Assembly (NCBI GenBank): GCA_963665455.1
Contig: OY762279.1
Coordinates: forward strand, 4,340,001-4,404,000
Direction of reading: 5' to 3'
Length of the DNA stretch: 64,000 nucleotides
Source of the DNA: VXNE01 sp963665455
Lineage (GTDB): Bacteria > Pseudomonadota > Gammaproteobacteria > Pseudomonadales > Azotimanducaceae
The first letter of the stretch is position 1. Each line of letters opens with the position of its first letter. The notes beneath the pieces are model-generated. The model was not told the origin of the DNA, searched no databases, and saw nothing but the letters and a program-made list of their open reading frames with translations. The position numbers and the translations under genes are program-made. Of this stretch, positions 44,656 through 53,622 are shown in pieces.

Positions 44656-45989
44656 ATGGTGGAGGATTTGGCGATGGCTGGCAAGGCGGCGGCGCCGTTG
44701 GAGGTCGTACACCCCGATTGCGCGGGGATCGACGTGGGCAAGCGCCGGCACTACGTGGCGGTGGACGGGTCGCGGTTCGAGCGGCCGGTGCGTCCGTTCG
44801 GGACGTTGTACTGGATACCGTCACCCGCGACTTGGAGGCGATGGCGGAGTGGCTGTCGTCGTGTGGCGTTCGCCACGTCGAGTCGACGGGGGTGTACTGG
44901 ATACCGTTGTTCGAGGTGCTCGACCGGGCCGGCTTCGAGGTGCACCTGGTGAACCCGCGCGCGACCAAGCAGGTGCACGGGCGCAAGAGCGACGTGCTGG
45001 ACTGCCAGTGGATCCGCCAACTGATGAGCCACGGCCTGCTGCGCGGCGCGTTCCGCGCGGCCGACGAGTTGTGCCCGCTGCGCTCGTACGCGCGCCAGCG
45101 CGAACAGCTCGTGCGCGACCGCAGCCGGTCGGTGCAGCACGTGCAGAAGGCGCTGACGCAGATGAACGTGCAGTTGGACAACGTCCTGAGCGACGTCATG
45201 GGCCAGACCGGCCAGTTGATCGTGCGCGCCATCGTCGCCGGCGAGCGCGACGGGGCGGTGCTGGCGCGGTTCCGCCACCGGCTCTGCAAGGCCGACGAGG
45301 CGACCATCGCGGCGAGCCTGCGCGGCAACTGGCGCGACGAGCACCTGTTCGCGCTGGCGCAGGCGTTGGCGCGGCACGACATGCTGCAGGGCCAGATCGA
45401 CGCGTGCGAGGCGCGCATCGACGCCGAGTTGGCGCGGCACGCGGCGGCCGCGGCGACGCCCTCGTCGCGCTCCCGCGAGGCCGCCCTGCGCGAGCGGCTG
45501 CGCGGCCTGCTCGGGGTCGACCTGACGGCCATCCCCACCGTCGGCGTGGAGACCGCGCTGACGTTCGCGGCCGAGGTCGGCCCGGACCTGTCGCGCTTCC
45601 CGACGGCCGCCCACTTCTGCTCGTGGCTCGGCCTGGCGCCCGGCACCCGCATCAGCGGCGACAAGCGCCTCGGCGGCCGGCCGCCCAGGTGCGCCAACCG
45701 GCTCGGCCAGGCGCTGCGCATGGCGGCGAGCACCGCGCGCAACAACAAGACCGCCATCGGCGCGGCGCATCGCCGCCGCCTCGCGCGCATGGACTCCGCC
45801 AAGGCCGTCAAGGCCACCGCGCACCAGTTGGCTCGGCTGATCTACGCCATGCTCAAGCGCGGCGAGGAATACGTCGAGCGCGACCTGGCCGAGATGGAGG
45901 CCGAACGCCGCGACCGGCAGATCAAGAACCTGCAGCGCCAGGCGAAACACCTAAACCTGATGCTCGTCCCCGTCGAGGAAGCCGCCTAA
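44656..45989 (+). pseudogene. IS110-family transposase, disrupted by a 14-bp insertion
   Basis: IS110-type DEDD transposase plus Tnp20-like C-terminal domain, about 440 residues if repaired. N-terminus: CAGIDVGKRRHYVAV (first Asp). Later HGRKSDVLDCQWI and the C-terminal GVETALTFAAEVG and SWLGLAPGTRISGDKRLGG. The reading frame breaks after RPFGT: 14 extra bases (ttgtactggatacc) precede GTCACCCGCGAC, after which the frame continues. tgtactggataccgt (44807-44821) is repeated exactly at 44893-44907, so the insert is a local copy. Element ends were not determined. Confidence 0.85.
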
Positions 45990-46009
45990 CGGGGTTAGTT
46001 CCATGCAAG

Positions 46010-46032
46010 CCCGCGCCGTAGAACGGCGCGGG
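46010..46032. terminator. GC-rich hairpin after the IS110 gene
   Basis: Perfect 9-bp arms cccgcgccg (46010-46018) and cggcgcggg (46024-46032) around a 5-base loop. No T-run follows, so it may be a structural end of the IS rather than an intrinsic terminator. Confidence 0.35.
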
Positions 46033-46223
46033 CGCGTAGGTCGGTGGGGCTGGGCCGGGAGCGGAGCCAAAGGCGACGGTTCCGGGGCGCTAGCAGGGTG
46101 TCGGGCTGGACGCGACGGCGCGATGAATCAACCGCCGTGCAGTGCCGTTGACATCGCCTCAGGACTGGCCCAACTTGGACTCATCGCTCCCCCGTTACGA
46201 ACTCGGGGGTTCGGGAGTACGTC

Positions 46224-46463
46224 ATGAGCACGGCGGCAACAATGGCGCGGATCACGTTCGACCCCAACGTGATGGGCGGGAAGGCATGCATCCGGGGACT
46301 CCGGGTGACCGCCGGCACGGTGTTGGGCCTGCTGGCAGCGGGCCGTGAGCCCGGTGAGATTATCGACGCTTATCCCTGCCTTGAACGCGAGGACATCCAC
46401 GCGGCGTTGGCTTATGCGGCGTGGCGGCTTGAAGAGCGCGAGGTACCGCTCGCCGGCGCGTGA
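46224..46463 (+). CDS. DUF433 antitoxin-like protein
   Basis: A 79-residue DUF433 protein: RITFDPNVMGGKACIRGLRV, then TVLGLLAAG and the helix EREDIHAALAYAA. DUF433 proteins are antitoxins for DUF5615 PIN-like toxins. ATG 46224 fits; an internal ATG (MARITF) is the alternative. The toxin gene that normally overlaps its end is present only as a stub. Seven to ten N-terminal residues may be extra. Confidence 0.85.
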   Translation: MSTAATMARITFDPNVMGGKACIRGLRVTAGTVLGLLAAGREPGEIIDAYPCLEREDIHAALAYAAWRLEEREVPLAGA

Positions 46464-46464
46464 C

Positions 46465-46509
46465 GGTAGGCTGCTGATCGATGTGAACGTCTCTCGCAAG
46501 CGGAGCTGA
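46465..46509 (+). pseudogene. truncated DUF5615-type toxin start
   Basis: Directly after the DUF433 stop, one frame reads GRLLIDVNVSRKRS and then stops. DUF5615 PIN-like toxins start with a similar RLLIDENLS segment. Only about a dozen codons remain, so the toxin is lost or the similarity is accidental. Confidence 0.35.
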
Positions 46510-46560
46510 CCTTGAGGGACCGGGATAGCCCGCCGTCCGCTGGCCAGACATCGGCGATCC

Positions 46561-47436
46561 TCAGTCCCCATTCGGGGACAGCCAACCAAGCCCTTCGAGA
46601 AAGCCCAGCATCTGATCCAGCGTCGGCTCGAAGTGCGGGTCACGATTGAAGAACCCGTGCCCGGTGCCGTCGTACAGCGCCAAGCTGCAATCGGCACCAA
46701 CTGACAAGACACGTTCGCAGTAGACGATCGCATCATCAACCGGAACGACGGTATCCGCCTTCCCATGCACGATAAACGTAGGCGAATGTCCCTTTCCGAC
46801 GTGATGGTACGGCGACATCTCCTCGAGCGATCGGTCGAAGCGTCCCGCGAGCGCCTCGCTCCGCTGCGTGCCCATGAGGTCCGCGATGATCACCGCCGGG
46901 TTGAACAGCAGCAGGGCGTTCGGCCGTTCGACCGCGTGGTCCGGGCCTTCCGGGTGCGCCAAGGTCGCGGTGGCCGCGGCGAGATGTCCGCCTGCCGAGC
47001 CGCCTCCCGCCGCGATGCGATTCGGGTCGATGCCTAGCTCGGACGCATGGGACCGCACCCAGGCTAGTGCATCGTGGGCATCCGCGACGGCGTGCCAGGG
47101 ACGCGTGCCGTGTCGCGACGAGACTCGGTAGTCCGCGACGATGCCGACCATGCCCCGGTCCCGCAGGGCCTTCGCCTGGCGCTCGAACTGGGCGGGGGAG
47201 CCAGTCCTCCAGCCGCCGCCGAAGAAGAACAGCGCCGCCGGACGGGCGTCCGAGGCCGCATGACCCGCGGGCTCGAAGACCCATAGCCGGAGGGCGACAT
47301 CGTCCACGGTTTTGTAGGTGTGCGCGGTTGCATCCGGCAGGACGGGAGGATACGGGAAGCCTCCTTCTTGGGCCGAGCCGGCGAGGCACCATGCCAGCGA
47401 CGCGCCCGCCACGAGCCGTCCGCACCAGCTCTTCAT
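46561..47436 (-). CDS. secreted alpha/beta hydrolase (esterase)
   Basis: A 291-residue hydrolase. A Sec-type signal peptide covers the first 20 or so residues (LVAGASLAWCLAGSAQ). The oxyanion motif is FFGGGWRTG, the nucleophile elbow AAGGGSAGGH, an Asp in VHGKADTVVPVDD and the His in GTGHGFF. This is the arrangement of BD-FAE/Aes-type esterases. ATG 47436 overlaps the SDR gene stop by 4 bases, so the pair is one operon. Possibly hydrolyses an ester outside the cytoplasm. Confidence 0.87.
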   Translation of the reverse strand: MKSWCGRLVAGASLAWCLAGSAQEGGFPYPPVLPDATAHTYKTVDDVALRLWVFEPAGHAASDARPAALFFFGGGWRTGSPAQFERQAKALRDRGMVGIVADYRVSSRHGTRPWHAVADAHDALAWVRSHASELGIDPNRIAAGGGSAGGHLAAATATLAHPEGPDHAVERPNALLLFNPAVIIADLMGTQRSEALAGRFDRSLEEMSPYHHVGKGHSPTFIVHGKADTVVPVDDAIVYCERVLSVGADCSLALYDGTGHGFFNRDPHFEPTLDQMLGFLEGLGWLSPNGD

Positions 47437-48254
47437 GTGCTTCGCTCCGGTCCCCGCAACGTCGTGCCGCCGTCCACAACAAGCACGTGCCCGGTAATGT
47501 ACCGCGCATGGTCGGAGGCTAGGAATCGCACCGCGTGGCCGATGTCCCAACCCGTCCCCTCCACGCCGAGCACGGAGGCATGTACGCGTCGCGCTCTTAC
47601 TTCCGCCGCCATCCCGCGGCCATAGACCATCGGCGTGTACACCGGCCCGGGCGCGACGCAATTCACGCGGATGCCCTCCGGGCCGTGGTCCACGGCCATC
47701 GCCTTGGTGAGGCCAATCACCGCGCTCTTCGAGACGCTGTACGTCGTCAGCCCGCGCGGACGAAGCGCCGAGATCGAGGAGACGTTCACGATGGCGCCGC
47801 CGCCCGCGTCCCGCATGGCGGGGATCGCGGCGCGGCTTGCGTGGAACATGCTGTCGACGTTCATCTCCATCACGCGCCGCCAGCGCGCCGGGTCTTCTTC
47901 GACGACGTTGCCGCGGCTGCCGATGCCGACGTTGTTGTCGAGGATATCGAGCCGGTTCCACCGGGAGACGGCAGCCTGCACCATCGCCTCGCAATCCGCG
48001 GCGCGGGTCACGTCGGCCTCGAACGGCTCGGCGGTGCCGCCGGCTTCCGCGATCATGGCGACGGAGCCTTCCGCCAACGCCACGTCGCGGTCGACGCAGA
48101 GCACCCGCGCCCCGGCGGCGGCCAACAGGATGGCCGCCGCGCGGCCGTTGCCGATGCCGTCGCCGCGTGCGCCCGCGCCGGTGACGATGGCCACCTTGCC
48201 GTCCAAGCCATCGTCGCTGGGAATCTCGATGGTCACGGGCCAACCCTCCTCCAC
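47433..48254 (-). CDS. short-chain dehydrogenase/reductase (SDR)
   Basis: A 273-residue classical SDR. Cofactor motif is VTGAGARGDGIG; the usual NAG is NVG (DNNVGIGSRG). Catalytic Ser in NVSSISA, with YSVSK giving Tyr and Lys. C-terminal VLVVDGGTTL matches the family. Probably NAD(P)-dependent oxidation of an alcohol. Upstream partner of the esterase gene, translationally coupled by 4 bases. Confidence 0.93.
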   Translation of the reverse strand: MEEGWPVTIEIPSDDGLDGKVAIVTGAGARGDGIGNGRAAAILLAAAGARVLCVDRDVALAEGSVAMIAEAGGTAEPFEADVTRAADCEAMVQAAVSRWNRLDILDNNVGIGSRGNVVEEDPARWRRVMEMNVDSMFHASRAAIPAMRDAGGGAIVNVSSISALRPRGLTTYSVSKSAVIGLTKAMAVDHGPEGIRVNCVAPGPVYTPMVYGRGMAAEVRARRVHASVLGVEGTGWDIGHAVRFLASDHARYITGHVLVVDGGTTLRGPERST

Positions 48255-48338
48255 GGGACACCCGTGCTACCGTACAAGCCCCGCGCGACGGCCTGCAACC
48301 GGCGTCGCGCCCAACACTTCCCGGACGGTCCGGCCCAG

Positions 48339-49181
48339 ATGGAATGCACCATTGTGGATGTCTTCGCCGAGCGCCCGCTCGCCGGCAATCCCCTCGCCGT
48401 GGTGCGCGACTGCGCGCATCTCTCCACCAAGGAGATGCAGGCCATCGCGCGGGAGATGAACTTCTCCGAGACGACGTTCGTGGTCGCGGAGTCCGAGGAC
48501 GCGGCCGACGTGCGCATCTTCACGCCGGCGGAGGAGTTGCCCTTCGCGGGGCACCCGACGTTGGGAACGGCGTGGGTGCTTGCCCAGGGACGGGGCGGCT
48601 ACACGTTGCGCCTTCGGGCTGGCCCCGTGTCCGTGCGTTTCGCGTCCGACGGCATCGGCTGGATGGATCCCCCCGAACCGACCCTCGATGCCGTGCTGGA
48701 CCCCGATGAGGCGGCGGCGCTGGTGGGTGTGTCGGCGAGCGCGTTGGACGACGCGCTGCCCCACCGCCGCGCCCAGACCGGAGGGCTCGCCTTCGCCTTC
48801 GTGGGCGTGCGCACGCTCGAGGTGCTTGATGGCGTCCACGTCGACCCCGCCGTCCATGCCCGGCTCCAGAAAGGCGGCCCGTTCCTAGGCGTCTTCGCGT
48901 TCGCCCCTGCGGCGGCCGACCCCGAAGCGGACTTCGCCGCCCGCATGTTCTTCAATGCGTTCGGCTGGCGCGAAGACCCCGCGACCGGCTCCGCCAACGT
49001 CGCCTTCGCCGCACTGCTCCGGGCGGCCGGTACCGAGGGCCGGGTGGTCGTGGACCAAGGGACACAGATGGGCCGGCCGTCGCGGCTGTATCTCGAGATC
49101 GGCGAGGCGATCCGTCTCGGCGGCAAGGTACAACCCGTGATGACGGGCACGTTCCGGCTCCCGAGGCAGAACGATGCCTGA
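48339..49181 (+). CDS. PhzF family isomerase-like protein
   Basis: A 280-residue PhzF-family protein. The opening VDVFAERPLAGNPLAVV and MNFSETTFVV match the family, as do PTLGTAWVL and DPATGSANVAFAAL with the expected catalytic Glu in FSETTF. PhzF isomerises trans-2,3-dihydro-3-hydroxyanthranilate; most homologues in primary metabolism have unknown roles. The ATG (48339) starts well after the divergent SDR gene. The following small gene overlaps or follows closely. Confidence 0.92.
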   Translation: MECTIVDVFAERPLAGNPLAVVRDCAHLSTKEMQAIAREMNFSETTFVVAESEDAADVRIFTPAEELPFAGHPTLGTAWVLAQGRGGYTLRLRAGPVSVRFASDGIGWMDPPEPTLDAVLDPDEAAALVGVSASALDDALPHRRAQTGGLAFAFVGVRTLEVLDGVHVDPAVHARLQKGGPFLGVFAFAPAAADPEADFAARMFFNAFGWREDPATGSANVAFAALLRAAGTEGRVVVDQGTQMGRPSRLYLEIGEAIRLGGKVQPVMTGTFRLPRQNDA

Positions 49182-49275
49182 AGCCACGCGTGGGAAGCGG
49201 CGGCGGACGCGCCGTTCGCACCGCCTCCTTGCCGTAACATGCGCTGCCGTGATCATCGGGGCGAACGTGGCGACC

Positions 49276-49659
49276 ATGGCGGATGCGTTGATAGAACAAG
49301 ACGTGCGCGACTTCCTCGCCCGCTTCGAACAAGCGCAGGGGACCGAGGACTTCGACGCCATCGTCCCGATGCTCCACCCCGACGTACTCTTCCGCTTTAA
49401 CGACGGCGACTACCGGGGCATCGAAGCCGCCCGCGGCGCGTTCGAGCGCACTTGGGCGCTCGAGGTTCGGGACGAACGCTACTACCTCACCGACATCGAC
49501 GTACTCCACGTGGACATGCACTCCGCGACGGCCACGTTCCACTTCCACTGGTCGGGCGTCGGTGACCAGGGACCATTCCACATCATCGGCCGCGGCACGG
49601 CCGTCCTCGTCCGGCACGAGGGCGAGTTCAAGCTCCTCGTCGAGCACCTGAGCCGCTAG
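49276..49659 (+). CDS. SnoaL/NTF2-like protein
   Basis: A 127-residue NTF2-fold protein. An opening helix EQDVRDFLARFEQAQ, a HPDVLFRFNDGDYRG strand and the C-terminal FHIIGRGTAVLV strands match SnoaL-like proteins. Role unknown; such proteins are small-molecule binders or isomerases. An in-frame ATG at 49174, 8 bases inside phzF, would add 34 residues that resemble a signal sequence, but a TAACAT hexamer (49235-49240) suggests this stretch is a promoter. Confidence 0.72.
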   Translation: MADALIEQDVRDFLARFEQAQGTEDFDAIVPMLHPDVLFRFNDGDYRGIEAARGAFERTWALEVRDERYYLTDIDVLHVDMHSATATFHFHWSGVGDQGPFHIIGRGTAVLVRHEGEFKLLVEHLSR

Positions 49660-49673
49660 CCGTCCAAGCCGCG

Positions 49674-50285
49674 ATGGAGCTGCTTTCCGGCATCTGGCAG
49701 GCGTGGCTCGCCGCCGACGAGTGGATCGGGGTGGTCCTCGGGCTCCTCGCCGTGTGGCTGCTCGTGCGAGAGGACTGGCGGACCTGGCCCGTGGGCGTCG
49801 CCTACGTGTTCGTGTCGATCACCGTGCTGGTCGAGGCGCGCCTCTACGCGAACCTCGTGCTGCATCTCGTGGGCTTCCTCTCGATGAACCTGTACGGCTG
49901 GTACTACTGGCGCATCGGTGGCGCAAGCGACGGCGAAGTCCCCGTCACCCGCGCGAGCGCCCGCCTGCTCGTCGCGCTCGGCCTCGCGTGCGCCGCCGGC
50001 ACCGCCGCGTTCGGCGCGTGGCTCGCGGGGGGCACGAACGCGGCCCTGCCGTACTGGGACAGCGCGATCCTCGTGATGAGCCTCGCGGCATTCCTGCTCA
50101 GCGCGCGCAAGCACATCGAGAACTGGATCGTTTGGTTCATCGTGGATGTGCTGTCCGTCGGCGTCTACTTCGCCCAGGGGCTGCCGCTCTACGCCCTGCT
50201 CTACTTCGTCTATCTCGGCATGGCGGTGTGGGGGTATCGGAGTTGGCGGCGGTCCATGCTCGCGTCCGCGGGCGCGGCGGCCTGA
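49674..50285 (+). CDS. pnuC: nicotinamide riboside transporter PnuC
   Basis: A 203-residue PnuC-like membrane protein with about seven transmembrane helices and the signature residues YGWYYW and IENWIVWFIVD. It takes up nicotinamide riboside for NAD synthesis by facilitated diffusion. It follows the NTF2-like gene by 14 bp. Neither an NadR kinase nor a riboswitch was seen nearby. Confidence 0.92.
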   Translation: MELLSGIWQAWLAADEWIGVVLGLLAVWLLVREDWRTWPVGVAYVFVSITVLVEARLYANLVLHLVGFLSMNLYGWYYWRIGGASDGEVPVTRASARLLVALGLACAAGTAAFGAWLAGGTNAALPYWDSAILVMSLAAFLLSARKHIENWIVWFIVDVLSVGVYFAQGLPLYALLYFVYLGMAVWGYRSWRRSMLASAGAAA

Positions 50286-50310
50286 CCCACCCCCCGGCCA
50301 TTGCTAACAT
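50282..50310 (+). promoter_or_regulatory. possible sigma-70-like promoter for the POT gene
   Basis: CTGACC (50282-50287) and TAACAT (50305-50310) are spaced by 17 bp, directly before the transporter start. Similar TAACAT hexamers precede the genes at 4811 and 49276. Confidence 0.35.
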
Positions 50311-50328
50311 CCCGCTCGCCATGACGGA

Positions 50329-51873
50329 GTGCTCACCTTGAACGTCGCCGCCACCGCCCAGCCCCGGGACCTGCTCGGCCACCCCCGCGGCCTCGCCGTC
50401 CTCTTCTTCGCCGAGATGTGGGAGCGCTTCAGCTTCTACGGGATGCGGGCGCTGCTCATCTTCTACCTCACCCAGCACTTCCTCTTCGACGACGCCATGT
50501 CCGCGGGCATCTACGCCACCTATGGCGCGATGGTGTACCTGATGCCCGTCATCGGCGGCATGATGGCCGACCGGTACCTAGGCTTCCGCAAGGCCGTGAT
50601 CGTCGGGGCGGTGCTGCTCTGCTTCGGCCACCTCGGCATGGCGTTCGAGGGCGATCCGGCGCGCACGGTGGATGGGGTGGTCGTGCGCGATACGGTCTCG
50701 CTACAGGTGCTCTACCTTTCGCTCGCCTTCATCGTCATCGGCGTCGGGTTCCTGAAGTCGAGCATCTCGAACATGGTCGGCGAGCTGTACGGCCCCGACG
50801 ACAACCGCCGCGACGGCGGCTTCACGCTCTTCTACATGGGCATCAATCTCGGGGCGTTCGTGGCGGGGCTGGTGTGCGGCTATCTGGGGCAGACGTACGG
50901 CTGGCGCTACGGATTCGGGCTCGCCGGCATCGGCATGCTCGCGGGGCTCGTGACCTTCGTGCGCGGCCGCAGGTTGCTGCTCGGCGCGGGGGAACCCCCG
51001 GAAGGGGCGGACCTCGGCCGTTCGATGTTCGCAGGCATCACCCGCGAGCACGTGATTTGGGGCGCGGCGCTCGTCGCCGTGCTCGTGGTTTGGCAGATCA
51101 TCCAATATCAACGCCTGGTGGGGGGCATGCTGCTCGTGGGGGGCGGTGCCGTCGTGGTCGGGTTGATCTGGTTCTCGCTTGCGCGCTGCACGCCGGTGGA
51201 ACGCGACCGCACCTTGGTCGTGCTCGGGCTGACGGCGGTGTCCGTCGTCTTCTGGGCCCTGTTCGAGCAGGCCGGGAGTTCGATGAGCCTGTTCGCCGAT
51301 CGGAACGTGGACCGCGAGATCGCCGGCATGACGGCGCAAGCCTCCCAATTCCAGTCCCTGAACCCGCTCTTCATCATCTTCCTGGCACCGCTCTTCGCCG
51401 GCCTGTGGCCGCTGCTGGCGCGACGCGGTTGGGAGCCCGGCACCCCGGCCAAGTTCGGCCTCGGCATCGTGCAGATCGGCCTCGGCTTCGCGGTCCTCGT
51501 CTATGGCTGCGCGATCGCCGGGGAGGACCGGCTGGTCGCCGCCGGATGGCTCGCCCTCGCCTACCTGCTGCACACCACCGGCGAACTGTGCTTGTCGCCG
51601 GTGGGGCTCTCGATGGTGACGCGGCTCTCCGTTGCGCGAATCGCGGGGATGATGATGGGGGTCTGGTTCCTCTCGGCCGCGTTCTCGCACTACGTCGCCG
51701 GAATCATCGCCGCCGGGGCGAGCGTGGACACGAGCAATGGCCTCGACCGCGCGGCGTCCCTCGCGATCTACGCCGACACGTTCGAGTATCTGGCGCTGGT
51801 GGCGCTTGGGGTGGGGGTCGCCGTGCTGGTCGTCGCGCCGTGGGTGAGGCGGCGCATGCATGAGGGGGTGTAG
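50329..51873 (+). CDS. POT-family proton-dependent oligopeptide transporter
   Basis: A 514-residue MFS transporter of the POT/PTR group with about 14 transmembrane helices. It has the E-x-x-E-R-F signature (FFAEMWERFSFYGMRALL) near residue 30 that defines proton-coupled peptide uptake, and GGMMADRYLGFRKAV in the first loop. Takes up di- and tripeptides across the inner membrane. GTG 50329 or TTG 50338 are the likely starts; the first is used here. Confidence 0.93.
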   Translation: MLTLNVAATAQPRDLLGHPRGLAVLFFAEMWERFSFYGMRALLIFYLTQHFLFDDAMSAGIYATYGAMVYLMPVIGGMMADRYLGFRKAVIVGAVLLCFGHLGMAFEGDPARTVDGVVVRDTVSLQVLYLSLAFIVIGVGFLKSSISNMVGELYGPDDNRRDGGFTLFYMGINLGAFVAGLVCGYLGQTYGWRYGFGLAGIGMLAGLVTFVRGRRLLLGAGEPPEGADLGRSMFAGITREHVIWGAALVAVLVVWQIIQYQRLVGGMLLVGGGAVVVGLIWFSLARCTPVERDRTLVVLGLTAVSVVFWALFEQAGSSMSLFADRNVDREIAGMTAQASQFQSLNPLFIIFLAPLFAGLWPLLARRGWEPGTPAKFGLGIVQIGLGFAVLVYGCAIAGEDRLVAAGWLALAYLLHTTGELCLSPVGLSMVTRLSVARIAGMMMGVWFLSAAFSHYVAGIIAAGASVDTSNGLDRAASLAIYADTFEYLALVALGVGVAVLVVAPWVRRRMHEGV

Positions 51874-51922
51874 CCGGCATGGGGCTGGTCATCGGCACTC
51901 GTGCGGCACGAGAGGAGAGCAC

Positions 51923-52087
51923 ATGAAGAAGGCACCGTCCAAGACCCTCGCCGATCAACAGGCGCCCGAGATCGAGGCCCTCGCCGCGCTGCCCGAGGAT
52001 CAGATCGACACCAGCGACATTCCCGAGATCCTCGATTGGTCCGACGCACGGCGTGGGCTATTCGACCAGCCACCGACGCGAACCTGA
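51923..52087 (+). CDS. small antitoxin-like protein
   Basis: A 54-residue protein beginning at an ATG preceded by GAGGAG. The sequence LPEDQIDTSDIPEILDWSDA, followed by RRGLF, is a family seen as antitoxins next to small RelE/BrnT-like toxins. No toxin precedes it here. It could be a stand-alone antitoxin left after loss of its partner. Confidence 0.6.
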   Translation: MKKAPSKTLADQQAPEIEALAALPEDQIDTSDIPEILDWSDARRGLFDQPPTRT

Positions 52088-52104
52088 GCTGTCCGAGGCG
52101 CCCC

Positions 52105-52776
52105 ATGGGATTCACGCCCCTCGCCTTCGAAGAGCGCCCCACAGCGCAAATGCGGGATCGCGCAATCCGTTTCCACGACCTCATGCGCCGCCGCCGCACC
52201 GTGCGTGACTTCTCGGACCGGCCAGTTCCGGCGGAGGTCGTCGAACACGCCTTGCTCACCGCCGGCAGCGCCCCGAGCGGCGCACATCGCCAGCCGTGGC
52301 ACTTCGTGGTGGTGACGGACGCCGCGAAGAAGGCCGAGATTCGGGAGGCCGCCGAGCGGGAGGAGCGGGAGTTCTACGGCCGGCGGGCCTCGAAGGAATG
52401 GCTCGAAGCCCTCGCGCCGCTGGGGACGGACGCGAACAAGCCGTTCCTGACCACCGCACCGGTACTGATCGCGGTGTTCCTCAAGCGCTTCACGGTCGTC
52501 GACGCCCCCGATGGCGGAGCACCGACACGGCTCAAGAACTACTACACGACGGAATCCGTGGGCATCGCCACGGGCTTCCTGATCGCGGCGCTGCACAACG
52601 CCGGGCTTGCGACCCTCACGCACACGCCGAGCCCCATGCGTTTCCTGAACACCCTGCTCGACCGGCCGCGCCACGAGCGACCCTATCTGCTCTTGGTCAC
52701 CGGCTATCCTGCCGCAGACGCGAAGGTGCCGGTGTTGGAGCGTTACACGCTGGACGAACTCGCCACGTTCATCTGA
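52105..52776 (+). CDS. nitroreductase family protein
   Basis: A 223-residue flavin nitroreductase-fold protein. FMN-binding Arg-rich motif RRRRTVRDFSDRP near the start, SAPSGAHRQPWHFVVV, and NYYTTESVGIATGFLIAAL. It resembles the iodotyrosine-deiodinase-like branch. Reduces nitro or halogenated aromatics, or quinones, with NAD(P)H. ATG 52105 was chosen over the longer frame. It lies 17 bp after the small antitoxin-like gene. Confidence 0.9.
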   Translation: MGFTPLAFEERPTAQMRDRAIRFHDLMRRRRTVRDFSDRPVPAEVVEHALLTAGSAPSGAHRQPWHFVVVTDAAKKAEIREAAEREEREFYGRRASKEWLEALAPLGTDANKPFLTTAPVLIAVFLKRFTVVDAPDGGAPTRLKNYYTTESVGIATGFLIAALHNAGLATLTHTPSPMRFLNTLLDRPRHERPYLLLVTGYPAADAKVPVLERYTLDELATFI

Positions 52777-52795
52777 ACACGGCCGCGTTGTGCCT

Positions 52796-53596
52796 TCAGT
52801 CCACCGGCCGACCGGAGTCCAGACTCGCCTTCACGAGCGGCGCCTCGACATCGAAGTCCCCGGCGATGTCCAGGCACAGGCAGAGATCCTTGACCGGCAT
52901 GGTCGGCCACTTCATGCGGTGCCGGGGCATGGGGAAGTTCCTCGATACGAAGCTCCGGCCCGTCGACACGTTCAGGATCTCCATGAACCGGTCCAGGTCC
53001 ATCCCGTAGGCGCCGACGACTTCGCGCACCTCCTGGACGAGCGCCCAGGTGCCAAGCGCGATCGCGTTGTTGCCTATCTTCATCGCCTGGCCGGCGCCGA
53101 CGTCGCCGCAGTGCATCGTCGTGCCGAGCACGTCGAAGGCCTCCCGGCACCGGTCGATCGTGGTCGCGTCGCCTCCCGCCATCAAGGTGAGCGTGCCGTC
53201 CCTGGCACCCGCCACGAGCCCGCTGACCGGGCAGTCGATCACCTCCACGCCCTTCAATGCCGCTTCTCGTGCGAGTGCCTGACAGTAGACCGGCGACACC
53301 GTGCTCATGACGACGACGATGGCGCCCTCGCGCAGTGTGCTCAACGCTCCGTCCGCTCCGCGTAGCACATGATCGGTCTGCGCTTCATCCCAGACGATGG
53401 TCATTAGGATGTCGGCGTGCTCGGCGACTTCGCGCGGGGTACCAAGCTCTTCGATGCCCTTCTCGGCAAGGCGCTCCACCGCGTCGCGGCTGCGGTTGAC
53501 CGAACTGACCACCCGAAAGCCGGAGTCGAGCAGGCGTGCCGCCATGGGTTCGCCCATGGCGCCGAGTCCGATGAAACCGATCATGGGCCGCTGCAT
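52796..53596 (-). CDS. 3-hydroxyisobutyrate-dehydrogenase-family oxidoreductase
   Basis: A 266-residue beta-hydroxyacid dehydrogenase. The Rossmann motif is GFIGLGAMGEPMA near residue 8, the substrate part is DCPVSGLVAGARDGTLTLMAGG, and the catalytic-Lys region is GAGQAMKIGNNA. Reduces or oxidises a short beta-hydroxyacid, such as 3-hydroxyisobutyrate or tartronate semialdehyde, with NAD(P). Downstream of the sulfatase gene, 26 bp away, so possibly in an operon with it. Confidence 0.93.
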   Translation of the reverse strand: MQRPMIGFIGLGAMGEPMAARLLDSGFRVVSSVNRSRDAVERLAEKGIEELGTPREVAEHADILMTIVWDEAQTDHVLRGADGALSTLREGAIVVVMSTVSPVYCQALAREAALKGVEVIDCPVSGLVAGARDGTLTLMAGGDATTIDRCREAFDVLGTTMHCGDVGAGQAMKIGNNAIALGTWALVQEVREVVGAYGMDLDRFMEILNVSTGRSFVSRNFPMPRHRMKWPTMPVKDLCLCLDIAGDFDVEAPLVKASLDSGRPVD

Positions 53597-53622
53597 CGTA
53601 TTCGCCACCTTTCGCGAAGACG

